From the NCBI GenBank assembly GCA_964034945.1, contig OZ035962.1:66793274-66857273 (forward strand): DNA of 64,000 bases, read 5' to 3'. The notes under the pieces were generated by a model that had not been told where the DNA came from, did not search any database, and saw nothing but the letters and a program-made list of their open reading frames with translations. The position numbers and the translations under genes are program-made. The stretch comes from Chrysopilus asiliformis. Its lineage: Eukaryota; Arthropoda; Insecta; Diptera; Rhagionidae. Positions 48,709 through 60,182 of this stretch are shown piece by piece (positions within the stretch are counted from its first letter, which is position 1; each line of letters opens with the position of its first letter).

Positions 48709-48814
48709 TGCTTAAAATACGCACGTTTCACATTGTCGCTGTAATCTGTGTATTTGGCGCTTTATAACAATTAAAATTTTACGTGCCACATAAATAAATT
48801 TCGAAATTTCGAGC

Positions 48815-48905
48815 CTCATCAAAATCGCCCCAACGCCTCCAACGGTTAAGCAGATAGCAGGTGATGGGCTTACTGGCAAGGTAGATTTTAGTAGGTGAAA
48901 ACATA
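48815..48905 (+). repeat. Single unit related to the 52.7-kb degenerate array
   Basis: Shares aagcagatagcaggtgatggg, then ggcaaggtagattttagtagg, with the array at 52690-53470. Confidence 0.45.
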
Positions 48906-49364
48906 AATTTATATTTTTGGATTGAAATAGTGGGGTGGCAACTCACGAAAAAAATTTCAAGTTTCTATCTTTGGGGGCACTTTTTGTTGCCTTATCCATC
49001 TATGGTCTTTGGTACAACAATTCCATTGGTGAAACGAGTTATAAGGAGTTTTTTTGGCTATAAGGAAGGTATTGAAATGACTTGAAAAACCGTGATTATA
49101 ACGGACTCGCATGTCCACGGAGATTTAGTTCCATAAATCCGCAACATGTCTCTGTTGGTTTGTAAATTAATGTCACCGTGTATGTTTGGAATAAAAATTT
49201 GCAAGACCGATTTCTGATAGCAAACCCCTTCCGATTTTGACGCGGCTTTTTTGCCTACTTTTTGCCTGCGAAAATACTTTTGGCTGCGATTTTGACAAAA
49301 TACAATTGCAGCAATGCAATCCAATGAGATTTATAAAAATTCGATCCAATTGGATTTTGATGTA

Positions 49365-50322
49365 GGGGAGACCGGGTATGGTTGTCACATTTTTTGTTCT
49401 TTTGTATTTTTAGTGGCCATGTTCTTAGTTTAGCAGGATTTTTATATATCAGTAGATAATATACTTATTCTAGTTTAAAAATAAATAAAGACTTTTTCTC
49501 TAGCATTATCTATTGAGGAACAATTATAATTTTTTTGAAAAAATAAAAGTGTGACTTTTAACCCCGTGTCAGGGATGGCTGTCACAGTGTCTGGGGTAGG
49601 TAGTCACATAGCAAATTAAAGGGGGAATATAAAAATAAATACTTATTTAAATCAAATGAGTATCTTTATTAAAGGTAAAATGTTGTATGTAATTAATTTT
49701 ACCCAAGAAAAGAACGGAAAATGTCTTATTCTTAATAAAAAAAAATAACCAAAATTTTTATTCATAATAATAATAAAAAAAATGCATAATTCATAATAAA
49801 AAACAATAACCAAAATTCTGGTAACGAAAATAACAAAAATATAATCATAGTAAGTCTATAACTTCTTTGGACGTCATATTTTTTAATTCAAAATACCTAA
49901 CTTAATGGAATTATATGAGACTACCAACCCCAGTCAACCTGAGACAACCTGCCCCAAAACACATTTTTGTACATAACTTCCCAAAATAAAGTTCAATCAA
50001 TGTTTATTTGAAAAATCATATAACAATATCATGAAACACATATTTAACTTCATAAATACACGAAAAGGTATATTACTATGTATTATTTAATTATGCTTAC
50101 GAGACTCGACACAGATGCACAAAAAATTACTTTCGCTGTCCAAAAAAAAACAATTGCATATATCTACGTCACTGCATTTTAGAGCAGGCTGAAGTGAAGT
50201 AGGTAGAGAAGTGTTGCTATAGCACTCATTCGACGCCGATTAATAAACTCATTCGTTCGTTCAGTTTTCTGTTATGGCCGCTGTGACAACCAACCCGTGT
50301 GACAACCATACCCGGTCTCCCC
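49365..50322. mobile_element. 958-bp TIR element with TA flanks
   Basis: Ends ggggagaccgggtatggttg, continuing tcaca, perfectly inverted (25 bp); TA at 49363-49364 and 50323-50324. Internal repeats of gtcaca and gggg(t)-type words occur, but no transposase. TA duplication suggests Tc1/mariner-type mobilisation. Confidence 0.88.
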
Positions 50323-50329
50323 TATGCGA

Positions 50330-50530
50330 AGGTTATGTAAAATCACATTCTTGTCAATCACAAAAATGAACTACACCGGGGTGTGTGGTATGACAAAAGA
50401 TTTTGATTACCACCTGTCCGTCCGATTACCATCACTTTGGAACGGACTGAGCTAAAGACCTGAAATTTTTTACAGTTGTGTTTCTCGTAAATAACGAGAT
50501 TTTTGTTACATCAATTTTTCATATCGAAAC
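50330..50530 (-). repeat. Dispersed repeat family A, strongly diverged copy
   Basis: aaaaatgaactacaccgggg, cctgtccgtccg, ggactgagctaaagacctga and gtttctcgtaaat match the family in order, with many changes. Confidence 0.5.
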
Positions 50531-50686
50531 TTTTTTTTAAATTTTCCCATAAATCTTATTTGCCTTAAATCTCATTAACTTTAAAATCATAAAAAAATCA
50601 TCGTAGAGAAAAATCGTAGTTTTAAACAATTTTTTGTTTTGTTCTTTATTAGAGTGATATTACTAACTTAATGGTTTTCGATGATT

Positions 50687-50958
50687 CACTCAGAAAAATG
50701 TCCAGGTCAACTTTTTGTCAGGTTAACTCTGACCTTACAGAGGTTTCTGTAAGCCAGCTAGCGGTCAGAGTTAACCTATCTAAGGTCAACTCGTGCAGCT
50801 CCCAATGCCCTACTTCACCTGCTGGTGGCTTAATTTCAGAATTTCTCCGACCACAGGTCAACTCAGTTTTACTTGCCCACATGCAGGCGAACGCGCGCCT
50901 GCCCGAGGCCAATTACGCCGTATGTAGGTCGTCGAGTTAGCCTCAATTTTTCTGAGTG
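50687..50958 (+). mobile_element. 272-bp MITE, copy 2
   Basis: Inverted, near-identical partner of 48437-48708; ends cactcagaaaaat. The two lie about 2 kb apart. Confidence 0.85.
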
Positions 50959-52689
50959 TTTGTTAATTACTTATTGTTTGTATAAAAATTAAAAAAAAAA
51001 CGTTCACGATTTTTGTATGCCACGCCGCGCTTTTTGTCCCTCAACCTTAATTAATAGGCACTTTCACTCCACCGTACATTACTCGCAATAATTTTTATTA
51101 TCTAAATCAGTTTTTAAATTTGTAGTCATATTTCCGCTCTTTATTTAACTTGAAGTGTAAGAGATCTATATTATGACCACATCAGATTTATTTGAAACTG
51201 AATTAAAGGTAATTGAAAATTTCCTTCTTATTGCTTATTTCATCTTTCTTTCGTGTGCTCATCACATTTTTCAGCTTTTATTAATAATTTGGGTGCAAAT
51301 TCTTTTCGTGTGAAATACTACGATTCTGGCAAGTGGTTTCGTCTGAGGTGGGCAATGAAATTTCACCCCCACGATATTCTATGATAACTTCAAAAGTGTG
51401 GCACGGAAGTTCGGTAAATTAATTTTGAATAGTCGTTGTGTTGAGCCTTTATGAAATGCCTTAAAATGTTTTGGATGATAGCCAAGTGTCGGAAGTCTTC
51501 CAATAAATAAATAGAAGTGGAAAAATTGGGGATTTTCTTCGTCTGTGGTTATCTATTTTTTTTTTTTAATTTTTTATTATACATATATATGTATATTATT
51601 TTCCTTTCTTGTGGTGTGCCTTAGGCGGAGAATTGAATTTTCTCTTAGAAAGATGAAAAATGTCAAAATGTGATTTCTTGCCGTTTCTGTGTCGCGAGCA
51701 AATTTAACAACGTGCCAAGCATTATTGAAGACATCAGTAGATGAATCGCAGGGACCTAATTTTGATAATCCAGTTTGTACAATGTTAGCAATATTAAAAA
51801 ATACATTTGAAAAGAGTTTTTTTTTATTTTCTTCTAAGATTTGAACGATAAACGATAATATCCGAAGTGATGGAGGTTACATATTAATGTTCTACGATTT
51901 TCTAAGGATTTAAGCTCCCTCAAAAGAGGTTTTTGTAAGCTAAAGGTGTAGGTCAACGTTTAAGGTGTATAGATAACAATAAACAAATAATAGATATTTT
52001 TGGTTAAAAAAAAAACCCAAAAAAGTCCACTTATTTTAGGAGACTTATTTATCCGTAACAGTAAGTTGCGATATAAAAACAGTATGCCGAAGGCTGCGCA
52101 GGGGCAATAAAAACATTGTTTAAAAACATTAGAATAATGAAAAAAGTTTATTTACACTGGTTCATCTGTGCATACTATCATTATCAAATCTGGTTGGAAG
52201 AAAAATATTGGGCCTTTTTTAATCAAAGTTCAAACGATTTTTTTATACTTGAAGTAATTTTTATTAAACTATATATGTGCCGTTTTGTTCGACCATCTTC
52301 TGTCATTTTTATGGTAAAACCGTTATTCCATCGCCTTAGAAGTTGCGGGGTTTTTGGTTGGAAAATTGAACCAAGTAAGTTTTACATGCCTTTTTGAAGC
52401 CAACTTTGCACCAGCAAGGGAGTGTTACAAAGGCCGAAACAATAGTAGGGCTGAGTGATGGACTTCGCCGACATATTTTTATCCATATATCCAAACAGTA
52501 TCTTTTTTTTTTCGTTGACATTGTAAACTTGGAAAACCGCATGTAAAAATATTTAAATGCAGATTTTCATAAGAAAGATAAAACATTTCAAAAATAAAAG
52601 TTGCTCTAAAGGTTTTTGTACTTGGTTTTATTTTCTGGAGAAATTTATTTTAAAAGTTAATTGTAAAACACTGGTTTCTGAAAGTGCTG
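50959..52689. other. No gene recognised
   Basis: At 51173 an ATG opens MTTSDLFETELK, followed by a plausible donor gtaatt, but no second exon fits. A 93-codon frame at 52116-52397 has no recognisable domain. Confidence 0.35.
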
Positions 52690-53470
52690 GGGTCCGTAGA
52701 TTGCTTCCGTAGATTGCAGAAGAGGGGTTTGCAGGCAAGGGGAAAGGTAAATTTTAGTACCTAGGTGAAATCTTCCCTGGAGGGGTAATTTACCCAAATG
52801 CGTAAACCGTATCAAAATTGCTCTATCCGTTCAGGAGATAGCCGACAGTTTAGGTGATAACAGGAAGGGTAAATTTTAGTGGGCGAAAATTTTCCTTGAG
52901 GGATAATTAACTTAATGGCTCAAATCGTATCTAAATTGAGCCAACCATTGAGCAGATAGCAGGAAATGGGTTTATAGGCAAGGGGGAAAGGTAGATTTTC
53001 ATCATCATCCTCGGCGCTACAGCTCTCGAAGAGTCTGGGCCTCCTCGGTTTCATAACAATTTCTTCCCTGCTTCGCACCTACGGTTTTACATGGATTGCG
53101 AAGCATGGATGAATTACAACATTTGTAAGGTTTTTACGTTGCAACCTATCATCAGCAGCGGCCGTGACAGCAATCTAGACTGACGATGTCGTTAGCACCA
53201 AGCGGCTACTCATTTCGAAAAGCAAGTTGAGTGGACTTAAATCACAGCGTGCGACAGTCGGGAATTAAACCATCGACCTCCAAAATACGCCCCAAGTACT
53301 TTACGTTTTGGACTACGCCGGAATTAGACTTTAGTAAGCGAAAACTTTCCTTGGGGGAAAACCTACTCAATGGAGAAGACCATTTCAAGCTTGCTGTAAT
53401 GGTTAAGACGATAGATGGCGAGGGGGTAAGAAGTAGGGAGAACATTATGTTGACCTATAACATGCCTGTC
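52690..53470 (+). repeat. Degenerate ~115-bp tandem array interrupted by a SINE
   Basis: Units repeat ggcaaggggaaaggta(a/g)attt, gaaaattttccttgaggg, accgtatc(a)aaattg and gagatagc/cagatagcagg. The array stops at 52997 in a SINE and resumes at 53328 with agactttagtaagcgaaaac, so the two halves were once continuous. Confidence 0.65.
52998..53327 (-). mobile_element. SINE copy inserted in a tandem array
   Basis: Near full length, reverse orientation. Begins with a catcatcatcctcggcgc tail, ends with the tRNA-like head actttacgttttggactacg. It is flanked by approximately repeated target tagattt / tagactt. Confidence 0.8.
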
Positions 53471-53609
53471 ACTACTAAGGACGCATATTCGAAAATCGCA
53501 ATTTAAATATCGATCAAGACTATTATATAAGTTAATATATCTGGAAAAATATGTTTTTGAGAGGTTGTATTAGGTGCTTGCATGTATTCTGATCATTTTT
53601 TCACTTTAA

Positions 53610-53860
53610 CCCTCCGTCTACCAAAAAAAGTCAGTTAGACCCCAATCGGTAATAAGCCATTTTCCTTTAGTTGTTATTGAAAATGTCTGAGAACGCTTAG
53701 AAAAAACTTCAATAATGTCAGTAGATTCCAGCAAAATACAATGAAGAATTTTTAAAGAAACAATGTCAAGAAGTTACAAAGTCCAAAAACTATTACGGCT
53801 AGAATTAGAGAAAAATTTTATCGCTGTGGGGTCAAATTGACCCCAATGGTAGACGGAGGG
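53610..53860. mobile_element. TTAA-flanked MITE (251 bp)
   Basis: TTAA at 53606-53609 and 53861-53864; inverted ends ccctccgtctacca (13-14 bp). Inner inverted gaccccaat words. PiggyBac-type by TSD. It sits right beside the 3' end of the mariner remnant. Confidence 0.88.
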
Positions 53861-53897
53861 TTAAAAAGGCATTTATTGAGAAAAATTGGTACAAAAT

Positions 53898-54382
53898 ATA
53901 TTAATCAAAATATTTTCCATCATTTTCTACAATTTTTTCCCATCTTTCTGGCAACATGGCGATACCGTGTCGAAAGAACGATGTTGGTTTGGCAGCGATC
54001 CAAATATCGACCCATTTTCGCACTTCTTCAGTATTTCGAAACCGTGTGCCAGCCAAGCCATGCTGCATCGATCTGAACAAGTGGTAATCAGAAGGCGCGA
54101 TGTCTGGTGAGTAAGCTGGGTGCGGCAGAACTTCCCATTCGAGCTGCAACAGTGCATCCTACAGAACTCTTGCAATATGTGGCCGAGCCACAATATCAAA
54201 ATCAAATTTTTTTTTGAAAATTTTGATATCAAAATCACCACTTTTAAATCGTTGAAACCAAAACCGACAATTGGGATATGACGGAGCAGCATCACCATAA
54301 GTTTCTTGGCTTCGGCAGCAGATTTCTTCAAATCAAACAACAAAAGTAATGAATGTCGAAAATGCAATTTTGAGCGTTCCAT
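53898..54382 (-). pseudogene. Mariner transposase remnant, internally deleted
   Basis: The N-terminal part reads KLHFRHSLLLLFDLKKSAAE up to about residue 48. After a break, a second frame gives ARPHIARVL, then [40 protein letters not shown] and ends [17 protein letters not shown]. The third catalytic Asp (PSDYH) is present; the first and most of the second site are deleted. It differs in sequence from the other mariners of the window. Terminal repeats were not identified. Confidence 0.85.
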
Positions 54383-54574
54383 GATTAGCGTCTGTATTCA
54401 TTGAATAACTCAATAATACTAAATGGAAAACTGTTTTTGAAGTGAAAACTTCTTTAGCGGCGTTGTGAGTGATTTCAAACTCGATGAAACGACAGTAAAA
54501 AGAGATAGGATATTTTAGCCTACGAGAAAATGAGATAGAATACAGATGGGTGCCAGTCAATTTATCGTAAACAA

Positions 54575-54680
54575 GATTGATGGGAAGCGGGAAGGGGTAG
54601 GGGAAGAGGGCGGGGTACGGGAAGGGAAAGGGGAGAAGGGAGAAGTGTTAGGAGGGAGGAAGTGGAGAGAGGAGACGATA
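54575..54680 (+). repeat. Purine-rich tract
   Basis: About 100 bases with almost only A and G (gggaaggggtaggggaagag type). Such tracts can adopt triplex or G-rich structures; no other role is visible. Confidence 0.7.
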
Positions 54681-54856
54681 AATTATGTTTCGTCATAAAT
54701 TGCAATATATACATATGTACTCGTATATAAATAAAAATGGATGTTTTATTGTTTGTCTGCCTGCCTGAGATTACAAAACTCAAAAACTACTGGACCGATT
54801 TTTATGCGGTTTTTTGCAAAATAATCTGTGTTGCCAGGAGCAGGTTTTTAGCTATG

Positions 54857-55600
54857 TAGATTTTCAAAATTCGAAACGGAAGGTCCTGTAAGGATAATGA
54901 AAATATCCTTTTTCCCATTTTTCCCCGGAAAAATTTGCATTTTAGAGTTTTTGGGGTCGCTGATCACGAATCCGGTATTAGATTTTCAAAATTCGAAACG
55001 GAAGGTCCTGTAAGGATAATGAAAATATCCTTTTTCCCATTTTTCCCCGGAAAAATTTGCACTATAGGGTTTTTGGGGTCACTGATCATGAATCCGATAT
55101 TAGATTTTCAAAATTCGAAACGGAAGGTCCTGTAAGGATAATGAAAATATCCTTTTTCCCATTTTTCCCCGGAAAAATTTGCACTATAGGGTTTTTGGGG
55201 TCACTGATCACGAATCCGATATTAGATTTTCAAAATTCGAAACGGAAGGTCCTGTAAGGATAATGAAAATATCCTTTTTCCCATTTTTCTCCGGAAAAAT
55301 TGGCACTACGGGGTTTTTGGGGTCGCTGATCACGAATCCGGTATTAGATTTTCAAAATTCGAAACGAAAGGTCCTGTAAGGATAAATATCCTTTTTCCCA
55401 TTTTTCCCCGGAAAAATTTGCATTTTAGGGTTTTTGGGGTCGCTGATCACGAATCCGGTATTAGATTTTCAAAATTCGAAACGGAAGATCCTGTAAGGAT
55501 AATGAAAATATCCTTTTTCCCATTTTCCCCGGAAAAATTTGCATTTTAGGGTTTTTGGGGTCGCTGATCACGAATCCGGTATTAGATTTTCAATAAAAAT
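54857..55600 (+). repeat. 122-bp satellite array, six units
   Basis: Unit starts (tagattttcaaaattcgaaa) fall at 54857, 54979, 55101, 55223 and 55345, then about 55462 and 55584. The unit contains tcctgtaaggata, ccatttttccccggaaaaat and ggggtcgctgatcacgaatc. Repeated 66-codon frames are a by-product. Single, older units are scattered at 3421, 28476-29300 and 35440. Confidence 0.95.
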
Positions 55601-57084
55601 ATAATATTACTTTTGAACCTGGTACCAATATTATAATAAATAAACGCTATAACTATCCCACCCCTGATACCGCATTCGTCTCATTCTCTCGCTGTTTAGT
55701 TTTCCTAAGGTTTCACTTCTACCGCGTGTGCACTGCACACACATGTTTTTTTTTTAAACCATCGATTTTAACAGTTAGGTTAGGTTGTTTAACATTGATA
55801 CTTCACAATGTTCACCAATAGATATCGGTGATCAAAATACATGCAAGCAGCTAATATTTATTCGTATCATAAAAAAGTAGATTTTTAGAGTTACTTTAGG
55901 CTGGATAGGCAAAGAGTTAAACCGTTAAAAACTAAGCACCATACATTTAAACACCAAAACACTGTTGACTTTTTGTATAAAAAAAATTATTCCATTTTGC
56001 TTGATTCAGATATCTGACCAAAATTAATATTTATTAAAAACTATGGTAAAGTCGTAGCCGTGTATTTTGATGTTGTTTGTAAAAGTTGATCTATATTACT
56101 ATTGTAAACTGGCAATTCTAAAACGATTGAATTTCAGCGATCGGCTCTTGTACTTGTGATAAAGATCAATGTCTAATAAACTGTCGTCACAGTCGGTTGT
56201 TTGTTTCATTTAAGTTCCTACACTATTATTTTGTTACGATAACATCCTAGTTGCAACTTTCAGTGAATAACCCTATTGTATTATATTTTTTTCGTGGCAG
56301 AAAATATCCCTGTTGAATTCATTTCAGTTATATAACATTTTTTTCATACAACAATATTTCAGTATTTTTTTTTTGACTTTTTTGATTTGAATTATTTTTG
56401 CATTGAATTTTTCTGTGGAATTTCATGTGTCATCTCGGAAGTAAAAATCATGACAGAAACAGGACTAGTTATTCGTTGTTATTGATAACATGATATCTCA
56501 AGAGGTTTTATGCCTGAAGTGGGTTTTTTTTATTCTTACAAATATATATGCATATTTTGATATGAGTCTAATTCATTATAATATGTCAGATCTTTTAAGC
56601 AGAGACTTCCAAAAAACCCAAGTTTTTGTGTTCATTCAATTTATTTACTCTAGATTATTCCAGACATATTCTAAAGAACGAAAGGTAGATTACTTCATGC
56701 GAAAAGTTGTAAGGACTTGTCACGATAAGATATTACATTTGAAACCCTGTGGACCATTCATTCTCTCCATTTTATTAACTTTTTGTTTTGCATTGGTAGG
56801 TACTTAGGTTTGTATATTTCACAGTATAAATTTAAAATTGTGATATTCATGATTGAATCACAAGGGGATATATATATATATATTATATAGAGTTATTCGC
56901 CTTTTTATATTTTCATACAAATTTTTTTGAAACATATATTTACATACAAATAGTTTATTAAAAATGATTTGGTGAGCATTCGAGCATGAAGTGGAATCAA
57001 GAACCGTGCTTTGGTTAACCGTTTTTCATTTATAACCAAAATCGAATATTTTTTTTATTGGAATCCTGCATAGTGTGGATTAAA
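55601..57084. other. No gene recognised
   Basis: A 105-codon frame at 56490-56807 has hydrophobic segments but no known domain, and AT content makes chance likely. A (ta)n run lies at about 56871-56887. Confidence 0.35.
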
Positions 57085-57421
57085 GTCCAGCGTAGTCCAA
57101 GTGGTAAAGTACTTGGGTCGTATTCCGGAGGTCAGTGGTTGAATTCCCGACTGTCGCACGCTGTGATTCAAGTCCACTGCACTTGTTTTACGAAATGAGT
57201 AGGGGTAGTTGCCGCTTGGGGTTAACAACATCATCGGTCTAGATTGCTATCACGGCCTCTGCTGTTGATGGGTTGCAACGTAAAAAACCTCACAAATGTT
57301 GTAATTTACCCATGGTTCGCAATCCATGTAAAAACTGTAGGTGCGAAGCAGGGAAGAAATTGCTATGAAACCTGAATTGAGGAGAGCCCAGGCTCTTCGT
57401 AAGCGTTAGCGCCGAGGATGA
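57085..57421 (+). mobile_element. Full-length tRNA-derived SINE
   Basis: The head has an A-box-like tagtccaagtggtaaag and a B-box-like ggttgaattcccgac about 35 bp apart, as in tRNA-type Pol III promoters. The body and tail (gcgccgaggatga) are shared with 52998-53327 and 27399-27600. Transcribed by Pol III and mobilised by a LINE in trans, by analogy with known SINEs. Confidence 0.85.
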
Positions 57422-57759
57422 AACGAGAAAGCAGTAAAAACAAATATCAACCATTAATTTTAAATGCTGGCATTTGATTTAATAGATGCATTTAAATTTA
57501 TTTAAATTACAAACACAATTTGTTAGTTTGACTGCCTGAGAGAGAGAGCGCATTCTTACGGCATGCAGTTAGAGTTTGCAATTCCGATACGAATTTCCAA
57601 TACCGGTATTTCGGTATTGTCGATATTACGAAAAATTGTCAATACCGGTTTTGGTATTACTATCAAAATTGTTCTGAATTGTTCAATAGTGTATGGCAAA
57701 TCACCATGGAAGGTTAAAGCGTTGAATAACGTCTGCAAATCATCAAATTTGGAGCAGTT
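57422..57759. other. No gene recognised
   Basis: Contains repeated taccggtatt / aataccgg words near 57600-57665 that may be a transposon end, without a visible partner. Confidence 0.35.
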
Positions 57760-58425
57760 GGAAGTTGACCAAAATTTCGTCAAAAAATCATCTTTAATGA
57801 CGAGGCTCATTTTTGGATGAATGGATATGTGAACAAGCAAAATTGTCGGATTTGGGGTGGTACGAATCCACAAGACATACACCAGCACCAAATGTATCCC
57901 GAAAAAGTCACTGTTTGGTGCGAGTTTTGGTCTGGCGGGATCATCGGTCCGTACTTCTTCCAAAACGAAACTGGCATTGCCATAACCGTCAATGGTGAGC
58001 GCTATAGATCGATGACAAGTAACTCCTTGTGGCCCAAACTGGATGATATGGATACCGACAACATGTGGTTCCAACAGGACGGCGCTACATGCCACACAGA
58101 CCATGCCACGATGGACATTCTGCACGACCGAGATTTCAGGGCATGGTTATCTCGCGCGGCGGCGACGTAACCTGGCCACCGAGATCGTGCGATTTAACGC
58201 CTTTAGACTTCTTCCTTTAAGGCTATCTTAAATCGCAGGTCTATGGAATAAACCGGAAGCAATTGATGCCCTCAAAGCCAACATAACGAACGACATTCAG
58301 CATATTCAGCCAGACTTATGGGACAGTAATCGAAAATTGGACCTCCCGAATATGTGCCACCAAGCAAAGCCGCAACGGACATTTGAACGACGTTATATTC
58401 CATACTTAATACCATAAAATATTCT
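57760..58425 (+). pseudogene. Degenerate Tc1/mariner-superfamily transposase
   Basis: The frame reads IIFNDEAHFWMNGYVNKQNC (first catalytic Asp), then KVTVWCEFWSGGIIGPYFF and NMWFQQDGATCHT (second Asp). It then breaks; DLTPLDFFL (third acidic site) and KLDLPNMCHQAK-like to HLNDVIFHT-stop follow in other frames. The N-terminal DNA-binding part is missing. It is related to the deletion derivative at 8005-8367 by its C terminus. Confidence 0.83.
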
Positions 58426-60180
58426 TTCAAACAAAAAAAAATTGAGTGGATATCTCACACACAACTTGTTTTATTTACATTTAAAAATCGACCGTCTTTA
58501 TTGAAAGACCCTTTATGTGGCAACCCTAAAGCTCAAAGTCGCTTGAACTAGTGGTCCAAATAAATCAACTTAAAATATTTTGGGTCAACTTAAGACATCT
58601 GGGTCAGGATCATGACGTAAGTTTGTTATGTTAGATAAATATCTATCAAAGCCCTATTGTGTGAAACGGACACATGAATTTTTAATATAATTTTACAAGT
58701 GAATGAGATCAGAAGTATTTCTAAATATATCAGAAATATTTTTTTTAATATAATTTTACATAGTGGATGAGATCAGAAATATTTTCAGAAAAAAAATCGT
58801 GGACGCAAATTAAAGGATGTCCATTCAGCAGCAAAGTCAAACAGGAAAAAGAAACATCTTATATATAAATTATACAATTTACATAGATTTTTTTAAGATT
58901 ATGAAAACTTCGTTATTGTTCCTTTTTGAAATTTATGACATATAAATGATATTTATATCACTTAGAATATATAATGAGTTTAATGGGTAGTAAGCACCGG
59001 TGAAACTTTTGGTATTTGATTCAGCAGAAAAAGGTGTTACGACTTTGTATTATAAAGGACTACTTTGGCGTCATGACGATATTTTTTTTTTGTTGATAAA
59101 TTTATGTTGCTCTCATTTCGGCTCAATTTAACGAAAGAGGCCGTAAACATAATAACCAAGCGATGAAGGAAAATGATTGTGGAAAATATGGTCCCTAAAT
59201 TTTTTTTAGGCAATGTATCCAATAACCGAGTGAGACAATATTGTGCACGATTAATAGCATCCATTCAGTAGATTACCTTTGGATTATCCACCTCGCCGTA
59301 TTACTTTCTTTTATAATAAATTTTATATGCTGTACTTTGCAAATTATGTACTGGGTTTCATAAAGCGAATGCCAGGTAAACCTTATTTTGCAAATAGAAA
59401 CAAAGAACAAATAATTGTTATAGGATTACATAAATGAATAATGAGCTCCTCTTTTATTTATTTCATTTCAGGACCTTTTGCCAAAAAGGACTCTTTTCAC
59501 CATATTGATCTTAGTGCTTTTCAGAACCGTTGTTCGTTTCAACATTAAAATTTTGAAGATATTAAAGCCTAAAGTCTTGCCGATAACAAAAAGAAATTCC
59601 TTCTTAAATTTATCATTTTTTTTGAATATTTTCTTAATATTTCCGAAAAACTGAAAAAAAGACAAGTTCGTCCCCAAATTTAATTTACATTAAATTTTAA
59701 TGACGATTATATCTTTACCGGGTTTTTATTCGTCACAAAAAAGATATAAAAACTGACAAATTAGATTCGTTGGAGTGAAAATTGTGGCACTTAAGCTGGA
59801 AGCACAAGTTTGAAAAGTTGGGTGGATTTTTTCTCGTGGTTGTCTTTTTTTTAGCTTTTTTTGGTCTGGCAGTAGAAGAAACGCTAATGCAAAAAGTATC
59901 AAAAATATTATAATGACTTGGTTCTTATCCACAAATCTGTCATTTATGGCATATTCATTGTGGCTCATTAGGCAGGCATTCGAAGCGAAATAATAATAAT
60001 TTTTTTCAAAGAAAGCCCTCCACAACTGTCTACCAATAGAAGTAGAGAATCACATTTTCAATTCGTTATTTCCTTTAGCCTCATCCTGACTACTCTTCTT
60101 CGTAGTTAAATATCTTTTTATAAGCAATTGAAAAAGTAAATCATAAAGAATGCGAATTTCGTTTCGTAAATTGACACTCT
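58426..60180. other. No gene recognised; one direct repeat
   Basis: A direct repeat (tttttaatataattttaca ... gatgagatcagaa) occurs at about 58677-58717 and 58741-58782. A possible terminal sequence aaagacccttta lies near 58502-58514. No coding signal. Confidence 0.4.
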
Positions 60181-60182
60181 TA

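Noticed and set aside
52116..52397. 93-codon plus-strand frame
   Set aside because: No domain or codon pattern to support it; AT-rich composition and hydrophobic content are as expected by chance.
53231..53506. 91-codon plus-strand frame
   Set aside because: It spans the SINE head and the degenerate tandem array, so it is a chance frame.
54857..55600. Regularly spaced repeats that could suggest a CRISPR array, and repeated 66-codon frames
   Set aside because: Units are 122 bp throughout with no unique spacers and the genome is eukaryotic. The frames repeat simply because the unit repeats.
56490..56807. 105-codon frame with hydrophobic stretches
   Set aside because: No recognisable domain, no context, and chance open frames are common in this AT-rich DNA.
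57085..57170. tRNA gene
   Set aside because: Only the A- and B-box-like parts resemble a tRNA; the acceptor and anticodon stems do not form, and the same sequence recurs as a SINE.
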